DNA from: Lichenostomus cassidix
Taxonomy: Eukaryota > Chordata > Aves > Passeriformes > Meliphagidae
NCBI GenBank assembly: GCA_008360975.2
Contig: CM039210.1
Span: 12,712,293 to 12,776,292 of the forward strand
DNA length: 64,000 nucleotides
Reading direction: 5' to 3'
A program made the translations under genes and the position numbers. Of the stretch, positions 33,718-43,259 are shown in pieces (positions within the stretch are counted from its first letter, which is position 1; each line of letters starts with the position of its first letter). A model generated the notes under the pieces. The model saw only the letters and a list, made by a program, of their open reading frames with translations, did no database searches and was not told the DNA's origin.

Positions 33718-35253
33718 GTTGTGTTGATTTTTCGTATTTGAAGGCGCAGAGGTCCTGTTCTTGTCTCCCACTCTGGTCTTGGTGCAAGTTTGGTCCTGGT
33801 GTAATGGATCCAAGTCGATTTTCCCTGTACTTTAATTGCTGTATGAGTTACTAGCAACGTTTGATAAGGTCCTTCCCACTTTTCCTGGAGTGGATTTCCT
33901 GAAAGAGACTTAACATAAACCCAATCCCCGGGATTCACATTATGAAAGGGTTTATCAGGTGGTGGGGGTTTACAATTAACAACGGTAGTGTGTATTGATT
34001 GTAATTTTTGACCTAAATGTTTTACATAATCTATTAGATAGCTTTGCCCTACCAGAGCCACACTGTCATTGTGAATCACATTTGTTCCATAGGGCCTTCC
34101 ATACAAAATTTCAAAGTGACTCAGTTTTTCCTTGAGCCATGGTTTTACCCTAATTCTTAGCAAAGCCATGGGCAGAGCCTGATACCAATATAAGTTGGTT
34201 TCTTGACAAATTTTGGCTAATTGTTGCTTTATTAAGTGATTCATCTTTTCTACTTGTCCATTTGTCTGTGGCCTGTATGGTGTATGTAGTTGCCAGCGTA
34301 TGCCTAGTAGATTACTTACTCCCTGAACCACCTGGGCTACAAAGTGTGATCCCCTATCAGAATTAGTTTCCCTGGGTACCCCAAATCGTGGAATTATTTC
34401 TTGTACTAAGGCTTTAACAACTTCTCTAGCTTTATTTGTTCTACAAGGGAAGGCTTCTGGCCAACCTGAGAAAGTGTCTGTGAGGACTAAAAGGTACTTG
34501 TATCCCCCTTTTCTAGGTAATTCAGAAAAGTCAATTTGCCATACGTGCCCTGGTAAGGCTCCTTTGAGGATTGTTCCAGTGTTTTGCCTAACAGTGGTAT
34601 TAGGGTTGTTTCTAAGACAGATTTCACAAGTGGAAGTTATGTCCTTGATTGTCTCCTTTAATTTTGTTGCTATTACTTTGCTCTTTAAATGGTTATGTAA
34701 GGCATCAACTCCCCAATGTGTTTTGGAATGTTCGCTTTGGATAAATAACTTTAACAATTTTCTGGGTATGACCAAGAGATCCTTTATTCTAGCCCACCCA
34801 TCTGCTCCTATTTGTCCTTTCTCTTTTTGTATCCAATTCAAATCATCAGTGTCATATGGTAGTGGTTTCTCACCCATAAGGATGCTAGAAGGTATTAGAG
34901 CTAGGGCTTGTATTTGAACTGCACCAGCCACTGCCTTTGCTGTTTTGTCTGCCATAGCATTTCCCAGTTCAGGGATGGTGTTCCCCTGGGAGTGCCCTTT
35001 ACAATGTATTACAGCCACTTTTGAAGGTTTCAGCACTGCTTCTAGCAATTGTAAGATACCAGTAGCATGCTTGACTTCTTTCTTCTGTGAGGTTAATAAA
35101 CCCCTCTCCTTCCAGATAGCCCCGTGAGCGTGTACTACCCCAAAAGCATACGTTGAATCAGTCCAAATGTCGACAGGCTTTCCTTCGGCTAGTGCCAAGG
35201 CTCGAGTTAGAGCTATTATCTCAGCCTTTTGAGCAGATGTCCCCACAGGTAAC
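33714..35253 (-). pseudogene. Provirus H RNase H 3' part and full-length integrase
   Basis: The minus-strand frame is open from the N insertion point down to the stop at 33714. It shows the end of RNase H (VDIWTDSTYAFGVVHAHG; HCKGHSQGN). The integrase zinc domain follows (H and H in HSKTHWGVDALH, then CEIC). The DDE core reads WQIDF, NSDRGSHF and QVEKMN, and the C-terminal domain (GPYQTLLVTHTA) is present. All catalytic residues are present and I see no stop in the integrase portion, so this is the best-preserved integrase frame in the window. Pol upstream is broken, so normal expression is not possible. Confidence 0.85.
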
Positions 35254-35770
35254 TGTGGTGGTAGATGATACCACCTCGGGAACTGCTGGGGAGCCAAGTG
35301 GTCCCAGTACAGCAGGGTTTCACTGGTGGGAAACTTCCTAGTCCAAGTAACACGATAAGTCCCTCCCCAAATTATGTAAATCCCCCTGGCTGTAACCCAA
35401 CCCCTGACTCCATCCATCCCTTCTCCCCATTGGTTGTGGTGTTCCCCCCGCCTCCTCTCCCCTGACCCCAGGTGATCCCTATATCTAGGGACACCGAGGT
35501 CTCCTCTTCCTCTTTCATGCTGGAACCCTTCGGAATAAATATCTGGAACATCCAGCTGATTGAGCCTCTGGATTCTTTGTCTCTGGTAACGCGTGAGCTA
35601 TCCAGCTCTCTGGGTGAGTGAGAATCTGTGCCTTCCACCGGCTCGGGTATGAGAAGGGTCTTTCTGTACAGCACCAGAGCAGTGCTGGCTGGAGTGATCT
35701 CTCAATAGCCTTAGAGACACTTTGGGTAAACGCAGAGGCCTGTTCCACCCCTCCTCCCCCCACTGCGTCC
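35254..35770 (+). repeat. 5' LTR of provirus N
   Basis: Begins TGTGGTGGTAGATGATACC. AATAAA lies at 35534-35539, and the U3 contains CCTATATCTAGGG, which could serve as a TATA region. Comparison with the 3' LTR fixes the right edge at the bases matching GCGTTA. Here those bases read GCGTCC and run into the PBS. Confidence 0.95.
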
Positions 35771-35780
35771 GAACAGGAAC
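35764..35780 (+). promoter_or_regulatory. Primer-binding site, tRNA-Lys3-like
   Basis: The sequence TGCGTCCGAACAGGAAC closely resembles the Lys3 primer-binding site used by MMTV and lentiviruses (an 18-mer ending CCGAACAGGGAC). It overlaps the last bases of the LTR as defined by the TSD. Confidence 0.7.
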
Positions 35781-36074
35781 ATAAAAAATCCCTGAAAGTG
35801 TCTTGAAAGGCTTTATGCCATAGATGTCACGATCGGAGCAGCTACTTCCCTCGAAAACAGGTCTAAGTTTTATTAGATCTGTTTAAAGAGGCAGCCGGGA
35901 AATCTCCGTTTGTCTGGGACGGGAGAAATCGGCTAAAACCAGAGAACCACGCTGAAAGTTTTTTTTACACTCTCGGAAGCCTCGAAGTGGTGAGGCTTTG
36001 CCGGAGTGAATTTTTCTTTTGTTTTTTTTTCTTATTTTTTTCTTTCGGTGTTGGGAAGAATTTATTTGGGGAAT

Positions 36075-37949
36075 ATGGGTGGGAAATTAACCCGTCCCCA
36101 ATCAGAGCTTTATACCTCCCTTAAAACCACCCTTAAGTCAGATAATTCCCAGTTTTCTAAGGGGAATTTAAAATCTTTTGTTCGATGGATTTTTAACATC
36201 TTTCCAAATGTTTCTGTAGTTTCTGTTCAGTCTCTTAGTTTCTGGGATAAGATCGGGGAGAAACTGACGGTTCTCACACAGGCTGGGGATCAAGGAGTTG
36301 CTAAATTCCTCCCTTTGTTTGTAGTGATTTATAAGTCTGTTAAGAACTCTAAGACTGAGTCAGTTCTGCCGAAAAATTCAGACCCTTTTTGTGCTATTTC
36401 CCCTGTGTTTGTTCCCTCCCCCGCTGTCCCTAAACCCCCAGGACCTCAGGGGGGAGAAGCTCTCTCTCCCCTATCTCCTGCTCCAACCGGGACTGATCAC
36501 CCCGATTTGAGCCTGTCCCTCACCCTCCTTCCAGCACCCCAAAACCTCCCTACCTCGACTTCATGTTTCTTACAAGATGATGCAAGCCACGTGTTACCCC
36601 TTTCTCCTGCGGGACAGGACCCGGCCCACGTGGCACAGCAAGCCGGGGTGCTTTGTTCATATCAGTTTAAAACTCCCGGGTTAGCAGCGGCCCCGCCCCC
36701 CGCAGTATCGGGTGTCCCTGCGTCAGCCCCGCTCCTCGTGGTCTCGGGTGTCCCTGCGTCGGCCCTGCCCCCCACGGGGAGCTCTCACCCGGGCTCGGGC
36801 CCCTCCCTCGTTCACCCCCCCCTCCCCGGCGGTGCTACTCCTGCGGCCCCGCTCCTCTCCGGTTCCCACGGCAACGGGGCCAGCCAGCGACATAGGAGGA
36901 GCCGTCCCCGCCGTGCCCGGTACCGGCCTCGGGCTGCCTGTCCCTCTTCGGAAGAGGAGAGCAGCGATTCTGAAGAGGATCCCTGGCTTGAAATACGCAG
37001 GAAAGCCGCACAGGAGGGACACTGGGGAATAGCAAACAAAATCTCTGTCACTGCTGCCCCAGTGCATTATAACAGGGCTGGAGGGAACCCCCGCTGGGAC
37101 GCCCTCCCATATGCACAGATAAAAGAGATGTGCAAGGCGGGGAAGGATTTTGGGTGTGACTCCTCTTATTTTAAGAACCTACTCCAAGCTACTTTTGCTG
37201 CAAATGTATTAGTTCCACATAATATAAAAAATCTTATGGCATGTCTTCTGTCACCGGGGGAATACATGCTGTGGGACAGAACTTGGAGAAAACAATTAAA
37301 AGACCTCCTGCAGGTATATTACAGAGATCCCAACAGGGCTCACTTAACACTAGATGATCTTTGCGGGGAAGGAAACCTAGTTAAACCCCAGGATCAGGCG
37401 AGACAATTGCCTGAACTGATTTTAGAAGATATCAAAAGAGAAGCTGACAGGGCTTTGCTCTCAACTCCCTCGGACTCCTCCCCCTCTCTAAATTTCTTCA
37501 CCATAACACAAGCAATCGATGAGTCCTTTATAAAATTCTTCGACAGACTAAAAGAGTCAGTTGAAAAGCAAGTTGGGAATTCAGAAGCCCAAAAAGAGCT
37601 GCTGCGTGCATTAGCTATGGCAAATGCTAATGAGAGTTGTAAAAAAGTCCTTTGAGCCCTTCCTCTAGATCCAGCTCCCACCCTCGATCAGATGATTGAG
37701 GCTTGCACCAAATTAGCATCCCCTGAGGCAACTATAGCCCAAGCAGTTTCACAAGGGGTAGCAGAAGCCCTAGCAGCATCACAGAAAATACCTCGTAGAT
37801 GTTATAATTGTGGGAGTTTTCAACACATGGTCAAAGACTGCCCTGAACCAAAGCGTGTTAAGAGAAATACTAACAAAAATACTGAGGCTGTACCCCCAGG
37901 CTGTCCCTGCCAGCATCACCATCAGAAGGACCAGGGAAACAGACAGTGA
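36075..37949 (+). pseudogene. Provirus N gag, one internal stop
   Basis: ATG at 36075 gives MGGKLTRPQ, a myristoylation-type start. I prefer it to the open frame from 36006, which begins at GTG. Order: matrix (about residues 1-110), a long Pro/Ala-rich segment (about 115-300), and capsid with a major-homology-type motif (QAIDESFIKFFDRL near nt 37510-37555). Nucleocapsid follows with one CCHC knuckle (C-x2-C-x4-H-x4-C, nt 37803-37844). A TGA at 37653-37655 interrupts the frame between capsid and nucleocapsid; the same frame reopens directly and runs to TGA at 37947. CGA to TGA at a CpG is a plausible cause. Gag would form the particle shell and package RNA. Confidence 0.9.
37934..37940 (+). 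promoter_or_regulatory. -1 frameshift site GGGAAAC (gag to pro)
   Basis: The heptamer G-GGA-AAC is correctly phased (X XXY YYZ) in the gag frame, two codons before the gag stop codon at 37947. The pro frame is open immediately in -1. A possible stem pairs ACGGCT near 37958 with AGCCGT near 37989. The same heptamer is used at gag-pro in MPMV-type viruses. Confidence 0.8.
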
Positions 37950-38713
37950 AGCGCAGCACGGCTCCACGCAAAGACACAAATCTTACAGCCGTCTCTCCCT
38001 GCCCTGCAACCCCTGCCATGGACTGTAACTGCACACCGCACAGTGGAACAGACAAAAGACTCCATCTTGTAAGTACCGATACACACCACTTCCGCAATGG
38101 AAATCAACAACACATATATGTAAACTTTGAAAAACCTTTTGATAAGACTGTGGACATCTTGGTAGTCGGGGACACTAAGCACGGTCTACCTGAACTTTCT
38201 ATTTTACCTGAGGTGCACAAAATAGACCCCAGTGGACAAGTACAAATTTCTGTCTCCTGTAACAACACTCCCTGGTTTCTGTCAAAGGGTCAGGTGGTAG
38301 CACAAGCTATCATACTACCTGAAAACCACCCCAGGTGCCACAGAACACCTTCCATATGGTGGGCAGAGGTTGTGGGCGCAGACAAGCCCATGATGCATTG
38401 TAAACTACACAATGATAAATCCACTGCTTACCTGACGGGGATGGTAGACACAGGGCCCGATGTAACCATCATTTCTCGAGCAGAATGGCCCCAGGACTGG
38501 AAAACCAAACCAGCAGGCGGAAGAATCACAGGCATAGGAGGGTCAGCAACTTCCCAGAGGAGTACAAATAATATCATCATAGAAGGCCCTGAAGGACACA
38601 CAGCCACCATCCGCCCATACGTAATTGACTCTGGTTTTACCCTCTGGGGCAGAGATCTCCTTACCCAGTGGGGGACTCAGCTGGTAATCCCACCTCCATC
38701 TCAGGATTTCTAG
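37940..38713 (+). pseudogene. Provirus N pro: dUTPase-like region and retropepsin
   Basis: Open without stops in the -1 frame. The N-terminal half has dUTPase-like spacing, as in betaretroviral pro (LPELSILPEVHKIDPSGQV, then GQVVAQAIILPE). It lacks recognisable catalytic motifs, so it looks degenerate. The C-terminal half is retropepsin with VDTGPDVTI (D-T-G at 38447-38455) and the GRDLL block near 38650-38664. No G-patch was seen. This is the best-preserved protease frame in the window, but its expression depends on readthrough of the gag stop. Confidence 0.8.
38704..38710 (+). promoter_or_regulatory. -1 frameshift site GGATTTC (pro to pol)
   Basis: The heptamer G-GAT-TTC is in the pro phase and lies right before the pro stop TAG at 38711. 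It resembles GGATTTA at the MMTV pro-pol junction. The pol frame is open in -1 (from at least 38668) and leads into RT. Confidence 0.75.
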
Positions 38714-41700
38714 TTGGGGCCACTGGGAGACGCTCCACCCTGCCCCTTACCTGGAAGACAAATGATCCAGTATGGGTGACCCAGTGGCCCCTCAGCAAGG
38801 AGAAGCTCAGCGCTTTGGAATCCCTAGTAGAAGAACAGCTTGCCAAGGGTCACATTGTACCATCTAATAGCGCTTGGAACTCCCCTGTCTTTGTCATACA
38901 GAAACCTGGAAAAGACAAATGGAGGCTCCTCCAAGACCTCAGGAAAATCAATGAAGTCATTGAGGATATGGGACCCCTACAGCCTGGCCTGCCCTAGCCC
39001 TCAATGCTTCCTCGGAATTGGAAGCTTGCTGTCATTGACATTAAAGACTGTTTCTTCACAATCCCCCTACACCCAAGTGATGCTCCTCGGTTTGCTTTCT
39101 CCGTGCCATCCCTAAACCAGGAAGCCCCCCAGTGCAGATACCACTGGTGTGTGTTACCCCAGGGTATGAAAAATATTCCAACTATTTGCCAATGGTATGT
39201 GGCTCGCGTCCTGTCCCCCATCCACAAAGAGTTTGCACGTTCTATCATTCTCCACTACATGGATGATGTGTTGATTTGTGCACCAAATGATAAATACCTG
39301 AACTTAACTCTAGAAAAATCTATTCAAGCCATTGAGAAAGCAGGGTTCGAGATCCAGCAGGAAAAGATTCAGCGTACCTGCTCGTGGACCTACCTGGGAC
39401 TCCGCATCAGCGAACGGACCATCGTACCCCAGCAGCTCACCATCAAAGATAACCCAAAGACACTCCGGGACTTGCACCAGCTGTGTGGATCTATAAACTG
39501 GGTTCGTCCTCTGCTGGGAGTTACTACGGAGGACCTTGCACCACTGTTTAACCTCCTGAAAGGCTGTGACCACCTGAACTCACCCCGAGTCATCACAGAG
39601 GAGGCCCGGGAATCCATCGCTAAAGTACAACTTGCCCTATCTTCTCGCCAAGCCCATCGGACAAGTCCTGAGTTACCTTTTAATTTCATCGTTCTGGGTG
39701 AGTCACCCAGGCTGTATGGACTGATCTTTCAATGGGACACTGCACAAAAAGACCCACTTCTTATAATAGAGTGGATCTTCTTATCACATCAGCCGCTCAA
39801 AACCATAACAACACGACAAGAACAAGTAGCCCAACTAATTATGAGAGCCAGAGCACGCCTCCGTACCCTTGCAGGGTGTGATTTCAGCTGCATCTATCCA
39901 TCATTGGAAAATGATTCCTTAGCAAACATACTCCAAACAAATGAACACCTTCAAGTTGCTCTGGATAGTTATCCAGGCAAGATTTCAAATCATCATCCAA
40001 AACATAAATTATTCAATTTGACTTTTAATTTGGCCCCAAAAGAACTTCAAAGTTGAACCCCTCTCAAGGCTCTAACTGTTTTTACAGATGGCTCCGGGAA
40101 ATCCCAAAAGTCAGTCGTGACTTGGAAACATCCCGAAACACAAGTGTGGGAGCATGATGTCCAAATAGTGGAGGGCTCTCCGCAAATTGCGGAGCTATCA
40201 GCCGTTGTTAGAGCTTTTGAGATGTTCGAAGAACCTATTAATCTGGTAATAGATTCAGCTTATGTAGCTGGTGTAGTTGCCAGAGCAGAACATGCCTGGC
40301 TAAAAGAAGTGTCAAATCCTAAATTGTATAAACTGCTCTCAAAACTTGTTTTTCTGCTTTCCCACAGAAAGCAGCCGTTCCATGTGATGCATGTGAGGTC
40401 ACATACCGATCTCCCTGGACCAATTGTTGGGGTGGGTGATACCATCTCAGGAACTACTGAGGAGCTGAGTGGTTCCAACACAGCAGAACCCCACTGGTGG
40501 AAGCCTTCTTAGTCCTCCCCCCTGGAGAACACGATGGTTCCTCCCCAAATTATGTAAATCCCCCCAGCTGTAACCTAACCCCCGATTGCAACCCTTCCTC
40601 CTCCCATTGGTTGTGGTGTTCCCCCCGCCTCCTCTCCCCTGACCCTCCAGCTGCCCCTTTAAATGTAGACGGCTGGGGTGTCTCGCCCTCTTTTTAGCCC
40701 TGGAACCCTTCAGAATAAACTCTGGAACCTCCGGCTGACTGAGCGCTCTGAATTCTTTGTCTCTGGTAACGCACGAGTTATCCAACTCCGTGGGTGAGTG
40801 AGAATATGTGCCTTACACCGGCACGGGTGTGAGAAGGGCTTTTCTGTACAGCACCAGGCAGTGCTGGCTGGAGTGATCTCTCGATAGCCTAGAGACACTT
40901 TCGGTAAACGCAGAGGCCTGGTTCCACCCCTCCTCCCCCTCCGCGTTAACCAATCGCTGAAGGGAATCGGAGGGCAGACGCTCTAGCTATGCCGGTGAAA
41001 GCTCCTAACATTCCAGACACCTTTGCTCAGGCAAAGCTGAGCCATCAATTTTACCATCAGAATGTACCAGCACTCATGAGAATGTTTAAACTACCTCGAA
41101 ACCAGGCAAGGGCAATTGTAGCAACCTGTCCTAGCTGTCAGAGCTACCAAGTGCCATCATTAGGGTCCAGGGTTAACCCCCGGGGTCCACCCCCAGGGTC
41201 TAGGCAGCTGCAAAATCTGGCAAACAGATGTAACCCATGTCCCTCAGTTTGGCAAATTAAAATACGTACACGTTTCTGTAGATACATTTTCTGGAGCTGT
41301 TTTTGCATGTGCCCATGCAGGAGAAAAGGCAAGAGATGTTATAAAGCACTTTCTCCTTGCTTTTTCTACCCTGGGCATTCCTGCTGAGATAAAAACTGAC
41401 AACGGTCCAGCATACATCTCTAACAGACTTCAAGAGTTTTTTAGCTCATGGGGCATCAAACACATTACAGGCATCCCCCACTCCCCCACAGGACAATCCA
41501 TAGTTGAGAGGACCCACCAGACAATTAAGAGGGTCCTAGACCAGCAGCAGGGAGGGTCAGAACTCAATTCTCCCATTTTGAGACTCTGCAAAGCCCTTTT
41601 CACAATAAATTTCTTAAACAATTCATTTGAAGAGCCTGACCCCCCTGTGTTCCAGCATTTTACTAATTTGACCCAAGCCAAATTAAAAGAACAACCACCA

Positions 41701-41838
41701 GTGTTAATCAAAGATCCAGAAAGCCATCAAATATCAGGCCCTTTTTCACTAATTGTATGGGGGAGGGGATATGCTTGTGTTTCCACACCTTCAGGACCCA
41801 AGTGGATACCAGGAAAATATGTAAAGCCCTACCTCTGA
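38711..41838 (+). pseudogene. Provirus N pol: RT, RNase H, integrase; broken
   Basis: RT has WPLS and [10 protein letters not shown] blocks, then TAG at 38995-38997. The same frame continues with IDIKDCFFTIPL, VLPQGMKNIPTICQ and an intact YMDD (39256-39267). TGA at 40054-40056 precedes RNase H, whose VFTDGSGK box follows at about 40078-40101. The solo LTR 40425-40948 sits between RNase H and integrase; the frame on both sides agrees once the insertion and one TSD copy are discounted. Integrase has HHCC residues, then a one-base shift near 41190-41215. The core has all three acidic residues (D 41227, D 41398, E 41506) and ends in TGA at 41836. In total there are two stops, one frameshift and one insertion. 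Confidence 0.9.
40425..40948 (+). repeat. Solo LTR inside provirus N pol, TSD ACCAAT
   Basis: A 524-bp LTR related to, but clearly diverged from, the N LTR: TGTTGGGG start, GCGTTA end. The perfect 6-bp TSD ACCAAT lies at 40419-40424 and 40949-40954. AATAAA near 40715 gives plus orientation. Confidence 0.95.
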
Positions 41839-42053
41839 CCATCAGTGACAGCTCCTGAGCAGACGAAAGATGACACACCAGACACTGACAAAGAAACCCC
41901 AGACAAAGAAACCAGTGCCGCTTGGAGAAGACATCGGCGCAAGATACCAGTCACGTGAACAGCTATTTGTGCCGCCTTCAAGCAGTTCCCCAAACCCACA
42001 AATCCCTTATCTGTTATCCTCATGTGTTTCCCTAACCTTCTACCCTATTACCA

Positions 42054-42733
42054 GTGTGTTATGAAAAAAAAAGGGGGGGACTGTGCACTCTGGGCAGGCT
42101 TTCTGTACTGGCACCCAACAAAACCCAAATTCTATATTGGAGAAACCATACTCGATTTGCCCGCCAAAAAAGAAATATACAACAATTAGATCCAAATTGT
42201 GATAGTGAAGTTATCAATTGGTCATTGTCTAAAAGGATTGCTGCATCATTTTTCCTGCCTGGAGTAGCGGCAGCAAAAGCCTTAGGTGAACTTAGCCACC
42301 TTGAGTGCTGGCTCGGAAAGCATGCTAACCTAACCTCGAGTGCCCTCTCTCAACTTCTTGAAGATGAAGAAACCACCAGGCATGCAACACTGCAAAATAG
42401 AGCAGCCATCGACTTTCTTTTATTGGCCCATGGACATGGCTGTGAAGAATTCGAGGGGCATTGTTGTTTTAACCTGTCACCTCATAGCCAGAGCATCCAT
42501 GCAACGATACAGAAAATAAAGGATCAAATCAAAGAACTAAAGACAGAAAAAGAAGGAGACTGGATCGGCAATCTTTTTGGACAATGGGGACTTCAAGGAT
42601 GGCTAACATCCTTAGTCAAAGCTGGACTGTGGGTGATCCTAATAATTTTCCTTGTTCTAAGCTTGTTCGGTTGCCTCAATAAGTGTTTAACTAAGCAAGT
42701 AGGGGAGGCCTTTCCTTTAAATAAAGAAGGGGG
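42054..42733 (+). pseudogene. Provirus N env: transmembrane subunit only
   Basis: A single open frame starting near 42054 encodes a TM-like protein. It has a basic RQKR stretch, a LQNRAAIDFLL immunosuppressive-domain-like block, a CX6CC motif (42441-42467), and a hydrophobic anchor (about 42624-42690) with a short Cys-containing tail. Only about 215 bp separate pol from this frame, so the surface subunit is deleted and receptor binding is impossible. CX6CC is of the gamma/type-D kind, which recombinant betaretroviruses also carry. The frame runs into the 3' LTR. Confidence 0.85.
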
Positions 42734-42736
42734 AGA
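42721..42736 (+). promoter_or_regulatory. Polypurine tract of provirus N
   Basis: The A/G-rich run ATAAAGAAGGGGGAGA abuts the 3' LTR, the expected plus-strand primer. A second purine run (A9G7) lies upstream at about 42063-42079. Confidence 0.85.
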
Positions 42737-43253
42737 TGTGGTGGTGGATGATACCACCTCGGGAACTGCTGGGGAGCCAAGTGGTCCCAGTACAGCAGGG
42801 TTTCACTGGTGGGAAACTTCCTAGTCCAAGTAACACGATAAGTCCCTCCCCAAATTATGTAAATCCCCCTGGCTGTAACCCAACCCCTGACTCCATCCAT
42901 CCCTTCTCCCCATTAGTTGTGGTGTTCCCCCCGCCTCCTCTCCCCTGACCCCAGGTGATCCCTATATCTAGGGACACCGAGGTCTCCTCTTCCTCTTTCA
43001 TGCTGGAACCCTTCGGAATAAATATCTGGAACATCCAGCTGATTGAGCCTCTGGATTCTTTGTCTCTGGTAACGCGTGAGCTATCCAGCTCTCTGGGTGA
43101 GTGAGAATCTGTGCCTTCCACCGGCTCGGGTATGAGAAGGGTCTTTCTGTACAGCACCAGAGCAGTGCTGGCTGGAGTGATCTCTCAATAGCCTTAGAGA
43201 CACTTTGGGTAAACGCAGAGGCCTGTTCCACCCCTCCTCCCCCCACTGCGTTA
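42737..43253 (+). repeat. 3' LTR of provirus N
   Basis: 517 bp, ending GCGTTA next to the TSD GGTAAC. AATAAA at 43017-43022. Versus the 5' LTR I see a G/A change at position 10, one more in the CATTRGTTG block, and TTA versus TCC at the end. Confidence 0.95.
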
Positions 43254-43259
43254 GGTAAC

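Larger units (their letters stand above)
35254..43253 (+). mobile_element. Provirus N: young betaretrovirus-like provirus inside H
   Basis: An 8.0-kb provirus with 517-bp LTRs at 35254-35770 and 42737-43253. A perfect 6-bp TSD GGTAAC lies at 35248-35253 and 43254-43259. It sits in the RNase H region of H, in opposite orientation. Order: LTR, PBS, gag, pro, pol, truncated env, polypurine tract, LTR. Each step changes frame by -1 (gag to pro to pol), as in MMTV and MPMV. The LTRs differ at two internal positions plus the last two bases by my reading. Defects: stops in gag and pol, a pol frameshift, loss of the env surface subunit, and an internal solo LTR. Confidence 0.95.

Noticed and set aside
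35372..35674. Minus-strand reading frames inside the N LTRs (also 42855-43157)
   Set aside because: They are identical in both LTRs, cover U3-R-U5, and show no protein features.
35764..35780. Lentiviral origin of provirus N because of the Lys3-like PBS
   Set aside because: Two -1 frameshifts, a separate pro frame with a dUTPase-like region and no accessory genes fit betaretroviruses, which also use Lys3.
36712..37067. Overlapping frames on both strands within gag of N
   Set aside because: Shadows of the Pro/Ala-rich, GC-rich gag segment.
37653..37655. Programmed stop-codon readthrough in gag of N
   Set aside because: The stop lies between capsid and nucleocapsid, not at a gag-pol border, and the element already uses frameshifting; a CpG mutation is simpler.
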